64,000 nucleotides of DNA from Lysobacter concretionis Ko07 = DSM 16239 (GTDB taxonomy: Bacteria; Pseudomonadota; Gammaproteobacteria; Xanthomonadales; Xanthomonadaceae), in NCBI RefSeq assembly GCF_000768345.1, contig NZ_AVPS01000008.1, positions 1-64,000 of the forward strand, written 5' to 3'. Below the pieces are notes generated by a model, which searched no databases, was not told the origin of the DNA, and worked only from the letters and a program-made list of their open reading frames with translations. Below, one piece after another: positions 36,754-46,058 of this stretch. Both the position numbers and the translations under genes were made by a program. Positions within the stretch are counted from its first letter, which is position 1. Each line of letters begins with the position of its first letter.

Positions 36754-37566
36754 ATGAGCGCGTTATGGCTGCTGTTTCCCCTGCTCGGCATCGTGGCCGG
36801 CGTGCTGGCGGGCCTGTTGGGTGTCGGTGGCGGCCTGGTGCTGGTGGCGGCGTTGGCGTGGCTGCTGCCGTTGATGGGCATCCCGACCGAGGCGGCGATG
36901 CATGCGGCGCTGGCCAGTTCGCTGGCCAGCATCGTGATGACCGCGGCGGCCTCGGCGCGCGCGCACTCGCGTCGTGGCAGCGTGCTGTGGCCGACGGTCG
37001 CGTGGATGGTGCCGGGCCTGTTGCTGGGCGGCTGGCTGGGCAGCGCCACCGCGGTGCGGCTCGACGACGACGTATTGCGCTACATCGTCGCCGGCTACTG
37101 CCTGCTGGCGGCGGCGCAGTTGCAGTACGGCCGTTCACGGCTGCGGACCGGCGATGCGGGCGACACGCCCGTGCCCCGCGGGGTGCCGATGACGGTGGCC
37201 GGTGGCGGGATCGGCGCGCTGTCGGCGGTGGTCGGCATCGGTGGCGGCAGCATGACCGTGCCGCTGCTGGTGTGGCACGGCGTCACCCCGGTGCGTGCGG
37301 TCGGCACCTCGTCGGCGTGTGGCGTCGCGATCGGCCTGGCCAGCGCGCTGGGGTACGCCCTGCATGCACCGGCCGGGGCGCTGCCCGACCACGCGGTCGG
37401 CTACGTCTACCTGCCCGCGGCGATCGGCGTGGCGTTCGCGTCGGTACTGGCCGCTCCACTGGGCACCCGGCTCGCGCACCGGCTGCACGGCGACATGCTC
37501 AAGCGGATCTTCGCGCTGTTCCTGGTGGCGGTGGCGGTGAGCCTGCTGGTGGCCGGCTGGTTTTGA
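36754..37566 (+). CDS. TSUP family (TauE/SafE) membrane transporter
   Basis: This 270-residue protein has eight predicted transmembrane helices and the two internal repeats of the family: GVLAGLLGVGGGLVLVAAL (about 13-31) and GALSAVVGIGGGSMTVPLLV (about 150-170). Members export sulfite, sulfonates or related organic anions. GGAG lies 7 bases before the ATG. It diverges from slt. No sulfur-metabolism neighbour is present, so the substrate cannot be assigned. Confidence 0.88.
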   Translation: MSALWLLFPLLGIVAGVLAGLLGVGGGLVLVAALAWLLPLMGIPTEAAMHAALASSLASIVMTAAASARAHSRRGSVLWPTVAWMVPGLLLGGWLGSATAVRLDDDVLRYIVAGYCLLAAAQLQYGRSRLRTGDAGDTPVPRGVPMTVAGGGIGALSAVVGIGGGSMTVPLLVWHGVTPVRAVGTSSACGVAIGLASALGYALHAPAGALPDHAVGYVYLPAAIGVAFASVLAAPLGTRLAHRLHGDMLKRIFALFLVAVAVSLLVAGWF

Positions 37567-37681
37567 CTGGTCCGTTTTGACTGGTCCGTTCTGACCCGCC
37601 AGCCGTGACCGGCTTGTTTCGACCCGGCGCGCGTACGGCCATTACCATGGGCGCCTCAACACACCGCCATGCGAGGCACCC

Positions 37682-38068
37682 GTGGAAGCCGTCCTGACCC
37701 CTGTATCGATCGGTGAGCTGATCGACAAAATCACCATCCTCCAGATCAAGGCCGAGCGCATCGGGGATCCGTCCAAGCTGGCCAATGTCCGCGCCGAGCT
37801 CGCCGGCCTGCTGCCGCTGTGGCAGCCGCTGGAAGACGGTATGCCCGCGCTGGCCACTCTCAAGGATGAGCTCAAGGCGATCAACGAGCGGATGTGGGAC
37901 ATCCAGGACGGGCTGCGGAACAAGGAGGCAGCACAGCAGTTCGACGCCGAGTTCATCCGGCTCGCGCGCGGCGTCCATGCCACCAATGAAGCCCGCGTCA
38001 ACGTCAAGAACACCGTCAACCGGCTGGCGGGGTCGCGGTTTGTCGAGGAGAAGCAGTACAAGGCCTGA
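37682..38068 (+). CDS. DUF6165 family protein
   Basis: This 128-residue, mostly helical protein begins with TPVSIGELIDKITILQIKAERI, continues with NVRAELAGLLPLW and ends in a conserved NTVNRLAGSRFVEEKQY block. The composition and heptad-like spacing suggest a helical bundle or coiled coil; no signal or membrane segment is present. The start is GTG at 37682. The family often accompanies glycosyltransferase or polysaccharide genes elsewhere, but none is near here. Function unknown. Confidence 0.75.
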   Translation: MEAVLTPVSIGELIDKITILQIKAERIGDPSKLANVRAELAGLLPLWQPLEDGMPALATLKDELKAINERMWDIQDGLRNKEAAQQFDAEFIRLARGVHATNEARVNVKNTVNRLAGSRFVEEKQYKA

Positions 38069-38239
38069 TCGGATCGGTGTTCAACCCGCCCGGCGCCCCG
38101 TTCAAGCCGGGAGTGTCCTGAGGCGGGATTGAATGACTGCGTGACCGCCGCAGACCTGCGTCCCGCCGACACCTCGACCCGGTTCACGACTCCATTTGGC
38201 GCCGCCTTCCGGTATTTGCCAAAGCGGGGGTTTTGATTT

Positions 38240-38251
38240 GCCACTTGTGGC
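38240..38251. promoter_or_regulatory. GCCACTTGTGGC palindrome upstream of TonB receptor
   Basis: This is a perfect 12-base palindrome 83 bases before the receptor ATG, in a 265-base gap. A further short palindrome, TTGTTTACAA, is at 38263-38272. Either could be an operator; no clear -35/-10 pair is seen. Confidence 0.25.
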
Positions 38252-38333
38252 GGCTTTACGGATTGTTTACAACGGTGCTTCGTCGCAGACAGGGGAGCGA
38301 CGCCTCGAAATACTCTTATGGAGAGAGCAGTCG

Positions 38334-41306
38334 ATGAACGCACCTCGTCGTCACCCGTTGGCGAAAGCCGTCTCGTTGTGCCTGCTGATCGGGTTGCCCT
38401 TGCTGGCCGCCGCGCAGGAACCGTCCACCCCCACTGACCAGACCCGTCGCGGCGCGACCACGCTCGACAGCATCCAGGTTACCGGCACCCGCATCAGGAA
38501 AGCGGAGATCGAGACCCAGACGCCGGTGCAGACGCTCACCCGCGAGGACATCGAGCGCACCGGCCTGACCTCGATCGGCGACATCCTGCAGGAGCTCACC
38601 GGCTCGGGCTCGGCGCTCAACACCAAGTTCAACTCGTCGGGCAACTTCGGCTTCTCGCCCAACGGCGACGGCGTGGGCGCGGGTTCGGCCCAGGTCGACC
38701 TGCGCAACCTCGGCCCCAAGCGGGTGCTGGTGCTGGTCGACGGCATGCGCTGGGTCAACGAGGCCTCGGCCTCCGGCGTCGGTGCGGCCACCGACCTCAA
38801 CACGATCCCGCTGGCCCTGATCGAACGTATCGATGTGCTCGAGGACGGCGCCTCGTCGCTGTACGGCTCCGATGCGATCGGCGGCGTGGTCAACATCATC
38901 ACCCGGCGCAATTTCGAAGGCGGCCAGGTCACGCTGAACTACGGCCAGTACGGCGAGGGCGACGGCACCCAGAAGGGCGCCGACATCGCGTGGGGCTTCA
39001 ACACCGACCGCAGCAACCTGTTCGTCGGCATCAGCCACGTCGACCAGGAGGAGATCCTGTCGAAGACGCGCGCGCAGTCGCGCTTCCCCGTACCGGGCAC
39101 CGGCCTGACCTTCGCCAGCTCGGGTACCCCCAACGGTCGTTTCATCTTCTTCCCCGGCACGGCCAGCAGCGCCTGCCCGCTGACCGATGTCGACGACAAC
39201 CCGGCGACCGCGCCGGTGCCGTTCTGCAACATCACCACGCCCAACGGCAGCAGCTACGCGCCGATCCCCGCTTATCCGGGCGACTTCATCGGCTTCGGCA
39301 CCGCCAACCGCTTCAACTTCTCCGAATACAACATGCTGCTGACGCCGTCCGAGCGCACCGGCGTGTTCGGCCAGTACCGGTTCTACTTCAACGACAAGGT
39401 CCACGCCTACGCCAAGGCGCTGTACAACCGCCGCGAGTCGACCAACCAGGCCGCCCCGGAGCCGATCTTCCTCGGCCCCGATGCCGGTACCGGCAACCCG
39501 TATGCGGACGACATCACCATCCCCGGCTCGCACCCGTACAACCCGTTCGACATCGACCTGGTCTCCAGCGGGCCGGGCGCGAACCTGGTGCTGATCGGCC
39601 GCCGTCCGGTCGAGGGCGGCGCGCGGGTGTACGAGCAGAAGGTCGACACGAAGTACTTCGCCGCAGGCCTGGAAGGCAGCTTCGGCAACGAGCAGACCTT
39701 CTTCTGGGACATCAACGTGGCCACCAGCGAGAACGAGGCCGAGCAGACCAACTACGGCTCCTACAACATCCGCAACATCGCCCTCGCGCTGGGCGACACC
39801 GACAGCAGCGGCGCCACCTGCGCGGGCACGCCGGGCTGCGTGCCGCTGAACATCTTCGGCGGGCCGGGCACGATCACGCCCGAGATGCTGGCCTGGATCC
39901 AGCCGGTGGTGCGCGACCGCAGCGAGCAGAGCCTGGACCTGGTCACGGCCAACCTGTCCGGCGACCTGTTCGATCTGTGGGCCGGGCCGGTCTCGTTCGC
40001 GGCCGGCGCCGAACACCGCCGCTACGAGGGCTCGTACACCCCCGATCCGATCAACTACGTGACCATGCCGGACGGTTCGGTGGAGAGCCACTACAACGGC
40101 GTGCCGTCGCTGCCGACCGCGGGCAAGTACGACGTCAGCGAGGCCTACGTGGAACTCAATGTGCCTCTGATCCGCGAAGGCACGTTCGGCAAGAGCCTGG
40201 ACCTGAGCCTGGCGGGCCGCTACTCGGACTACTCGACCTTCGGCAGCCAGTTCACGCCCAAGTACGGCCTGCGCTGGCAGGTGGCCGACGAGTTGTTGCT
40301 GCGGGCGACCTATGCCGAAGGCTTCCGCGCGCCGTCGATCGGCGAGCTGTTCGGCTCCGCCAGCCGCGGCGACCTGCAGATCGACGACCCGTGCCTGGTC
40401 GGCCTGGACGGCTCGCCGCCGACCGGCAGCGCGGCCAACTGCGCCGCGCTCGGCGTGCCGCCGGGGTCGGCCCAGTCGAACTCGCAGATCTCGGTCACCA
40501 CCGGCGGCAACCCGGATCTGGACCCGGAAACCGCGCGCAGCTTCAGCGCCGGCCTGGTGTTCAGCCCGGCGTTCGCGTCCGGCGCGGCGTGGTCGGACCG
40601 GCTCGATTTCGAGCTGACCTTCTACCGCCACAGCCTGGAGGGCGCGGTGCAGGCGATCGACGCCCAGACCCAGCTCGACCTGTGCGTGGAGACGTTGAAC
40701 CCGTTGTACTGCGACGGCATCACTCGCTCGTCGGTGGGCAGCATCAACGGTTTCAACAACCGGTTGACCAACCTGGGCTCGATCAAGACCGACGGCTGGG
40801 ATGCGGATGTGTTCTGGACGCTGCCGGAAACCGCGGCGGGTCGCTTCAAGCTGAGCTGGCAGAACACCATCGTCACCCGCTACGAGGCGGTCGGCGCGGC
40901 CGGGCAAGTGCAGCCGCGCGGGGTCGGGATCGAGGTCACCGACAGCGCGATCCCGGAATGGACGTCCACGGCGAACCTGGATTGGCGACGCGACAACTGG
41001 AACGCATCGTGGAGCGTGCGCCACATCAGCGAACTGGAGGAGCAGTGCGGGGATGCGGTGTCGTTCCCGGTCTGCAGCGACCCGGCCAAGGGCACCAACA
41101 CCCTGGACGCGATCACCTACCACGACCTGCAGCTGGGTTACCGGATCGAGTGGTTCAAGGGCCTGCAGCTGACCGCCGGAGCCAACAACGTGTTCGACAA
41201 GGATCCGCCGATCTGCCTGTCGTGCTCGCTCAACGGTTATGACGCCTCCACCTACGACATCCCCGGCGGCCGTTATTTCTACCTGCGCGCCGACCTGCGC
41301 TTCTGA
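38334..41306 (+). CDS. TonB-dependent outer membrane receptor
   Basis: This 990-residue receptor has a signal peptide (cleavage near AAAQ), a TonB-box-like [13 protein letters not shown] (about 40-52), a plug domain with [28 protein letters not shown] and [19 protein letters not shown], and a 22-strand-type barrel. [14 protein letters not shown] and the terminal aromatic (RADLRF) are typical. The size and plug resemble the large receptors of xanthomonads for carbohydrates, peptides or siderophores. GAGAG lies about 8 bases before the ATG. The substrate is unknown: no sugar-utilisation or iron genes adjoin. It ends at a strong hairpin terminator. Confidence 0.92.
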   Translation: MNAPRRHPLAKAVSLCLLIGLPLLAAAQEPSTPTDQTRRGATTLDSIQVTGTRIRKAEIETQTPVQTLTREDIERTGLTSIGDILQELTGSGSALNTKFNSSGNFGFSPNGDGVGAGSAQVDLRNLGPKRVLVLVDGMRWVNEASASGVGAATDLNTIPLALIERIDVLEDGASSLYGSDAIGGVVNIITRRNFEGGQVTLNYGQYGEGDGTQKGADIAWGFNTDRSNLFVGISHVDQEEILSKTRAQSRFPVPGTGLTFASSGTPNGRFIFFPGTASSACPLTDVDDNPATAPVPFCNITTPNGSSYAPIPAYPGDFIGFGTANRFNFSEYNMLLTPSERTGVFGQYRFYFNDKVHAYAKALYNRRESTNQAAPEPIFLGPDAGTGNPYADDITIPGSHPYNPFDIDLVSSGPGANLVLIGRRPVEGGARVYEQKVDTKYFAAGLEGSFGNEQTFFWDINVATSENEAEQTNYGSYNIRNIALALGDTDSSGATCAGTPGCVPLNIFGGPGTITPEMLAWIQPVVRDRSEQSLDLVTANLSGDLFDLWAGPVSFAAGAEHRRYEGSYTPDPINYVTMPDGSVESHYNGVPSLPTAGKYDVSEAYVELNVPLIREGTFGKSLDLSLAGRYSDYSTFGSQFTPKYGLRWQVADELLLRATYAEGFRAPSIGELFGSASRGDLQIDDPCLVGLDGSPPTGSAANCAALGVPPGSAQSNSQISVTTGGNPDLDPETARSFSAGLVFSPAFASGAAWSDRLDFELTFYRHSLEGAVQAIDAQTQLDLCVETLNPLYCDGITRSSVGSINGFNNRLTNLGSIKTDGWDADVFWTLPETAAGRFKLSWQNTIVTRYEAVGAAGQVQPRGVGIEVTDSAIPEWTSTANLDWRRDNWNASWSVRHISELEEQCGDAVSFPVCSDPAKGTNTLDAITYHDLQLGYRIEWFKGLQLTAGANNVFDKDPPICLSCSLNGYDASTYDIPGGRYFYLRADLRF

Positions 41307-41348
41307 TCGCCGAGCGGGGAGGGGCGGCGTCGATGACGCCCTCCCGAA

Positions 41349-41388
41349 AACAACAACGGCCGACGGGAAACCCTCGGCCGTTGTTGTT
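41349..41388. terminator. Strong hairpin terminator
   Basis: A 15-bp stem at 41349-41363 pairs with 41374-41388 around a 10-base loop; the right arm ends TTGTTGTT. It lies between the convergent TonB receptor and EEP genes and could serve both. Confidence 0.8.
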
Positions 41389-41411
41389 GCTGCGTCGTCC
41401 GTGCGCCGGGC

Positions 41412-42239
41412 TCAGCCCAGCGCCTTGTCCGGCACGTCCAGCTCCAGCGACAACGCCAGATGGTCCGACTGCGCGGCCGACATCGCGCGGGCGCCAGAGC
41501 AGCCCAACCCGTCGCTGATCAGGATGTGGTCGATTGCACGCTGCGGCTGCCAGCTGGGGAACGTCGGCACCGCAAAGGCCGGCGGCTGCAGGCGGGTGTT
41601 GCGGAACAACGCCTGCATCTCGGGACGGTCGACCGCGCAGTTGAAGTCGCCCATCAACACCGCATGGCGATGGTCCTGCAGCAGCTCGGCGATGAAACCC
41701 AGCTGCACGCTGCGCGAGTTGGCGCCCAGCGACAGGTGGGCGATCGCGATCATCAGCCCGTCGTCGCCGCTGCCGAACCGGGCCAGCAACACGCCGCGGC
41801 CGGAAATCCGGCCCGGCAACGCGTGGTCGGTCACCTCGATCGGTTCCAGCTTGCTGAGCAGGCCGTTGGCGCTGGACGCCACGCCCGCCATGCGGCGGTT
41901 GGGCTGGTGGCTCCAGTAGTCGAAGCCGCCGTGCTGGGCCAGGTACTGGGTCTGGTTGGTGAAACCCGAGCGCAGGCTGCCGGGATCGGCCTCGTTGAGA
42001 CCGACGATGTCGTACTGGCCGGCCAGTTGTGCGATCAAGTCCAGGCTGCCGCGCTTGTTGCCGGCCGGCAGCACGTGCGACCAGCTGCGCGCGACGTAGT
42101 CGTGGTAGCCGCGCGTGCTGGATCCGGCCTGGATGTTGGCGCTGAGCAGGCGCAGCCGTCGCGACCCCGCCGGAGCGGCCCGGGGGCCGTCGGCATGGGG
42201 AGCGTTGACGGGTAATGCGACGGTGTCTGCCTGCGACAT
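41412..42239 (-). CDS. Endonuclease/exonuclease/phosphatase family protein
   Basis: This 275-residue EEP-fold protein carries LLSANIQAGSSTRGYHDYV (metal Asn), VGLNEADPGSL (catalytic Glu), LMGDFNCAVD (Asp/Asn) and the terminal SDHLALSLELDV (catalytic His). It resembles the EEP hydrolase that sits beside cytochrome c4 and DsbA genes in many gammaproteobacteria. The target may be nucleic acid, phosphoester or lipid; the sequence does not tell. No signal peptide is visible. The ATG at 42239 follows the stop of the DsbA lipoprotein gene by 32 bases. Confidence 0.85.
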   Translation of the reverse strand: MSQADTVALPVNAPHADGPRAAPAGSRRLRLLSANIQAGSSTRGYHDYVARSWSHVLPAGNKRGSLDLIAQLAGQYDIVGLNEADPGSLRSGFTNQTQYLAQHGGFDYWSHQPNRRMAGVASSANGLLSKLEPIEVTDHALPGRISGRGVLLARFGSGDDGLMIAIAHLSLGANSRSVQLGFIAELLQDHRHAVLMGDFNCAVDRPEMQALFRNTRLQPPAFAVPTFPSWQPQRAIDHILISDGLGCSGARAMSAAQSDHLALSLELDVPDKALG

Positions 42240-42271
42240 GGCGTTGGTGCGTGTTCCGATCAGTGTTCCGC

Positions 42272-43108
42272 TCAGCCGCCGTCGCCGGCCGGCTGGGCGC
42301 TGGCGACACCGGCCGCGCGCTCGGCGGCGATCAGGTGCTCGGCGACGCGCAGGCTCTCCTCCCAGCTCTTGTTGATGATCCGGTACTTGCCGTCCACCAC
42401 CAGGGTCGGGGTGGAGTCCACGCCACTGCGCTGCAGGAACTGCTGCGCGCGGCTCATCTTGGCGTTGATCGCGAAGCTCGCCATGGTGCTGGCGAACTGC
42501 TTCGGGTCGGCGCCGTACTGGGCGTAGAACTGGGCGATCTGCTGGTCGTTGGCGTCGTGGGCGAGGGAGCGGTCGAGATGGATCGCCTTGAACATCGCTT
42601 CGTGGCTCTGGGCCAGCAGGCCGGTGGACTGGGCGGTGTAGAACGCCTTGGCGTACGGCATCCAGAAGCCGCCGAACGGCGCCGCCAGCGGGGTGAACTC
42701 GACATCGGCCGGCAGCTTGGCTGCCCAGGCGGAGACCAGCGGCTCGAAGTTCGCGCACGCCGGGCAGGTGTAACCGAACACCTCGACCACTTCGATCTTG
42801 CCGCTGTTGGGCTGGAACGGCTGGCCGCCGGCGATCTCGACGTAATCGGAACCGGCGACCGGCGCCGGGCCGGTGGGCGGCACGATCGGCCCGGGGGTAC
42901 GGACGATGGCTTCCGAGCCGGTGGCGGTAGCGGCAGCCGGGGCGGGCGGGGCCACGGTACCGGCGGCGTCGGCCGGCGCGTTGGCGGCCGGTGCGCCAGT
43001 GGTGGCCGGGGCCGCCGGCGTGGGCGCTTCGGAAGAGCACGCGGCGAGGGCGAGGGCGGCGGCCAGGGTCAGGCCGAGACGGAACAGCGAAGCCGGGCGC
43101 AAAGTCAT
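42272..43108 (-). CDS. DsbA-like thiol:disulfide oxidoreductase, lipoprotein
   Basis: This 278-residue protein has a signal peptide with lipobox LAAC (about 23-26) and a 60-residue Ala/Pro/Thr linker. The thioredoxin-fold domain with helical insert reads GKIEVVEVFGYTCPACANFEPL, so the active site is CPAC where the neighbouring paralog has CPHC. The cis-proline motif is in DSTPTLVVDG. It should introduce or shuffle disulfides in the periplasm from a membrane-anchored position. The Ala in place of His usually weakens oxidising power in DsbA proteins (family knowledge). The start is ATG at 43108. Confidence 0.9.
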   Translation of the reverse strand: MTLRPASLFRLGLTLAAALALAACSSEAPTPAAPATTGAPAANAPADAAGTVAPPAPAAATATGSEAIVRTPGPIVPPTGPAPVAGSDYVEIAGGQPFQPNSGKIEVVEVFGYTCPACANFEPLVSAWAAKLPADVEFTPLAAPFGGFWMPYAKAFYTAQSTGLLAQSHEAMFKAIHLDRSLAHDANDQQIAQFYAQYGADPKQFASTMASFAINAKMSRAQQFLQRSGVDSTPTLVVDGKYRIINKSWEESLRVAEHLIAAERAAGVASAQPAGDGG

Positions 43109-43224
43109 GGGAAGGATCTCCAGGAGTGGGTCGGTGCTGCCGACGGCGCGATGTCTGCCGGCGCGGAAAATATCGACCAAGGATACTCAGCGGTACCCGA
43201 GGAATGGAGGAGCGTTGTCGCGGT

Positions 43225-43992
43225 TCAAGTGCCGGTGACGGGTTTTCGCGTCGGCCGTTCAGTTTTGGGGCGCGCTTGTGCGGCGCGTTCGCGCTGGATC
43301 AATGCGTCGGCGATGCGCAGCATGTCCTGGGCACTGTTGCCCAGCACCCGGTACTTGCCGGCGACGATCAGCGACGGAGTGCCCTCGACCCCGCTGCGTT
43401 GCAGGAAGTCGCGCGCCTGCACCAGTTTGGCCTGGGTCTGCGGGCTGGCCATCGCCTGCGCGAATTTCTCCGGGTCCGCGCCGTAATCGGCATAGAAGCC
43501 GGCGATCTGCGTGGGTGTCACGCCACCGATCGGCAGGCGGCGCTGCTCGTGGATGGCGCGGAACATCGCCGAATGGCTGCGTTCCAGCAGGCCCATCGAC
43601 TGGGCGGCGTAGAACGCCTGGGCGTAGGGAATCCAGTAGCCGCCAAACGGCGCCGGCACCGCGACGACCTCGACATCGGCCGGCAGCTTGGCCTTCCAGG
43701 CGCGCAGCAACGGTTCGAAATGGGCGCAATGGGGGCAGGTGTAGCCGAACACCTCGACCACTTCGATCTTTCCGGGCTGCGGCGCAAAGGCGGTACCGCC
43801 GGGCATGTCCACGTAGTCGACGCCGGCCACCAGTCCCTGCGCGGCGGGCGTGGCCGCCGCTGCGAACAGTGGCAGCGTCGCCAGCGCGACAAGCGAGACA
43901 ACGGCGAGCCAGGTCCGGCGCACGCGGCGACGCGATGGCGAAGGGCGCGTGGGCGAAGGGAGCGTGGTGGACGGGGTGGGATCGTGCTGCAT
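43225..43992 (-). CDS. dsbA: DsbA family thiol:disulfide interchange protein
   Basis: This 255-residue periplasmic oxidase has a basic N terminus (RRRVRRTW), a hydrophobic signal sequence (about 28-48, cleavage near AAAAT) and the domain with EVFGYTCPHCAHFEPL: the classical CPHC pair. The cis-proline loop is in EGTPSLIVAG. The paralog downstream shares GKIEVVEVFGYTCP and the PFGGYW-type segment, so the pair arose by duplication. It likely provides general disulfide formation, including for c-type cytochromes; cytochrome c4 is the next gene upstream on the same strand. Confidence 0.92.
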   Translation of the reverse strand: MQHDPTPSTTLPSPTRPSPSRRRVRRTWLAVVSLVALATLPLFAAAATPAAQGLVAGVDYVDMPGGTAFAPQPGKIEVVEVFGYTCPHCAHFEPLLRAWKAKLPADVEVVAVPAPFGGYWIPYAQAFYAAQSMGLLERSHSAMFRAIHEQRRLPIGGVTPTQIAGFYADYGADPEKFAQAMASPQTQAKLVQARDFLQRSGVEGTPSLIVAGKYRVLGNSAQDMLRIADALIQRERAAQARPKTERPTRKPVTGT

Positions 43993-44086
43993 CGGGTGGT
44001 CCTCAAACAAAAGCGCCGACCGTAACGATACGGCCGGCGCAATGAACAACCGCAGGAAGCCTCCGGGCCGGGCCGGTGCCGCCCCC

Positions 44087-45016
44087 TCAGCCTTCGGGTG
44101 TCGCCGGCGCGCTGGCGTCCGGTGCAGTCTCCGCTTCCGGTGCGGCCGTCGCTTCCGCGCCTTCGGCGGGCGCCTCGGCCGCGCTCCCCGCATCCGGGGT
44201 TTCGGTGCTGGCCGGCGCAGCTGCGGCCACGGGAGCGGCGGCGACATTGCCGGCGCCGACATCATTGGCGGCCGGGTGCAGGCCCTGCAGGTAGCTCGCC
44301 AGACTGCCGATTTCCTCGTCGGTGAGCTGCTTGCTGATGCTCGCCATCATGTTGAACAGGTGCGGATCCTGCCGCGTGGTGACGCCGGCGCGGTAGATCT
44401 CCAGCCGTTGCTGGGTGTAGCTGGCCTGCTGGCCGGCCACGTGCGGGTAGGCAGGGCCGGGATTGCCGCCGCCGTCGGGGCCGTGGCACGCCATGCAGGC
44501 CGGGATGCCGCGCGCCGCGTCACCGCCCATGAACAGCTGCTCGCCGATCTGGTAGAACTTCTTATCCTTGTACGGTCCTGACGTCACCACGGTGTCGTCG
44601 GCGACGCCGGCGCCCGAGGTCTGGGTCGCGAAGTACGCGCCAACGTCGCGCGCATCCTGCGCGCTGAGCATGTCGGCGAACGGCTTCATCACCGCGGCCA
44701 TGCCGTCGCTGCGTTCGCCGCTCTTGAACAGGGCCAGCTGGTGGGCGATGTAGCGCTCGCTCTGGCCGGCCAGGCGCGGGTACATCTCGATGGGCGGGTT
44801 GCCGTCCAGCCCGTGACAGGCCGCGCAGGTGCCGGCCAGGGCCTGGCCGTTCTGCGCATCGCCCCAGGTGGCCTTCTCCGCAGCGGCGGTGTCCAGCGGC
44901 GCGGTCTCCACCGGTGCGGTATCGGGGATCGGGGTGACCGTGGTCTGGGCGTAGGCGACAGCGGCGGCCGCGAGAACGGCAAGACCGATGAAACCTAGGG
45001 CGCGGGCGTGGCTCAT
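44087..45016 (-). CDS. Diheme cytochrome c4
   Basis: This 309-residue periplasmic electron carrier has a signal peptide (cleavage near AYAQ) and two cytochrome domains with CAACHG (about 63) and CMACHG (about 172). Methionine ligands appear in MKPFADML and FNMMASIS. A 60-residue Ala/Pro/Glu tail follows the second domain. C4 cytochromes pass electrons to terminal oxidases such as the aa3 enzyme coded at 14-18 kb. A consensus-like promoter (TTGACC, 17 bases, GATAAT) lies upstream at 45076-45104. It heads the group with the two DsbA genes and the EEP gene. Confidence 0.92.
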   Translation of the reverse strand: MSHARALGFIGLAVLAAAAVAYAQTTVTPIPDTAPVETAPLDTAAAEKATWGDAQNGQALAGTCAACHGLDGNPPIEMYPRLAGQSERYIAHQLALFKSGERSDGMAAVMKPFADMLSAQDARDVGAYFATQTSGAGVADDTVVTSGPYKDKKFYQIGEQLFMGGDAARGIPACMACHGPDGGGNPGPAYPHVAGQQASYTQQRLEIYRAGVTTRQDPHLFNMMASISKQLTDEEIGSLASYLQGLHPAANDVGAGNVAAAPVAAAAPASTETPDAGSAAEAPAEGAEATAAPEAETAPDASAPATPEG

Positions 45017-45075
45017 GGGGCTGGGCTCCGGAAAACACTGAAGTGACGGTCCGTGAACGGCCGCCGAACCGCAGA

Positions 45076-45104
45076 ATTATCATCGGCGGCGGCGGTGGGG
45101 TCAA
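45076..45104 (-). promoter_or_regulatory. Sigma-70 type promoter for cytochrome c4 operon
   Basis: On the minus strand TTGACC (45099-45104) and GATAAT (45076-45081) are separated by exactly 17 bases, about 60 bases upstream of the c4 ATG. This is the best promoter in the window by eye. Confidence 0.8.
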
Positions 45105-45272
45105 CGCGAGCCCGCCGGAGCGGCGATCCGGAGCGCGATCCGGACGGGGCTTGCGGGTCGGTTTCCGGATCCGGTTCTTGCGCCAGTTCCCATACCGGTC
45201 TCGCTGTCCGCTTCCGGCCGGCCGCTGGACGCGGTCCGCGCGGCGCCGGCCATGGCGTGCGATCCTAGCGCG

Positions 45273-45878
45273 ATGGCCAATCCTCTTATCCGCGCCCAGT
45301 ACCTGCTGTCGGCGCACACTCCGCAACAGCTGCCGCCCGATGGCGGCTTCGAAGTCGCGTTCGCGGGACGCTCCAACGCCGGCAAGTCCAGCGCGTTGAA
45401 TGCGATCTGCCAGCAGAACGCGTTGGCGCGGGTGTCCAAGACGCCCGGACGGACCCAGCAGCTGGTGTTCTTCAACATTCCGCCGACCACCGACCGCTTC
45501 CTGGTCGACCTGCCCGGCTACGGGTACGCGAAGGTGCCCAAGGACCTGCAGGCGCATTGGCAGGCGTTCCTGGACCGCTACTTCCGCACCCGCGAGGCGC
45601 TCAAGGGTCTGGTGGTGGTGATGGACATCCGTCATCCGCTGAAGGAGTACGACAGGCAGATGCTCGGCTATGCGGTCAGCCGGGGCCTGCCCGCGCACGC
45701 GATCCTGACCAAGGCCGACAAGCTCAGCCGCGGTGCCCAGGGCACCGCATTGCTGGAAGTTCGCAAGCTGCTGCAGGCCGAGCACGGCGATGCGGTCAGC
45801 GTGCAGCTGTTCTCCGGCGAGTCGAAGCTGGGTGTCGACGTCGCGCGCGGCGTGATCGGCGGGTGGCTGGAGCTGTAG
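45273..45878 (+). CDS. engB: Ribosome biogenesis GTPase YihA/YsxC/EngB
   Basis: This 201-residue P-loop GTPase is needed for late assembly of the large ribosomal subunit. The motifs run in order: G1 AGRSNAGKSSA (about 34), G2/G3 SKTPGRTQQL and DLPGYGYAKVP (about 75), G4 TKADKLSR (about 145) and the G5 Ser/Gly segment. The ATG at 45273 is chosen because family members begin a few residues before the helix IRAQYLLSAH; an ATG at 45252 adds seven residues. It diverges from cytochrome c4, a common pairing in xanthomonads and pseudomonads. Confidence 0.95.
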   Translation: MANPLIRAQYLLSAHTPQQLPPDGGFEVAFAGRSNAGKSSALNAICQQNALARVSKTPGRTQQLVFFNIPPTTDRFLVDLPGYGYAKVPKDLQAHWQAFLDRYFRTREALKGLVVVMDIRHPLKEYDRQMLGYAVSRGLPAHAILTKADKLSRGAQGTALLEVRKLLQAEHGDAVSVQLFSGESKLGVDVARGVIGGWLEL

Positions 45879-46058
45879 CGGGTGGCGGCTGCCTTGCAGC
45901 GCCTGCAGGCGTTGCCTGGAGCAATGCAGTGTTTCATTGCCCGGCGGTATCGGTTGGGTGCGCGTTCTAAACTGCGGGTCTTGTGTACGCCGGTGTGGTC
46001 CCGCATATCGTCGTCCGGCATTTAGCCACCCCTTACCAACGACCCCAACGAGGTGCGC

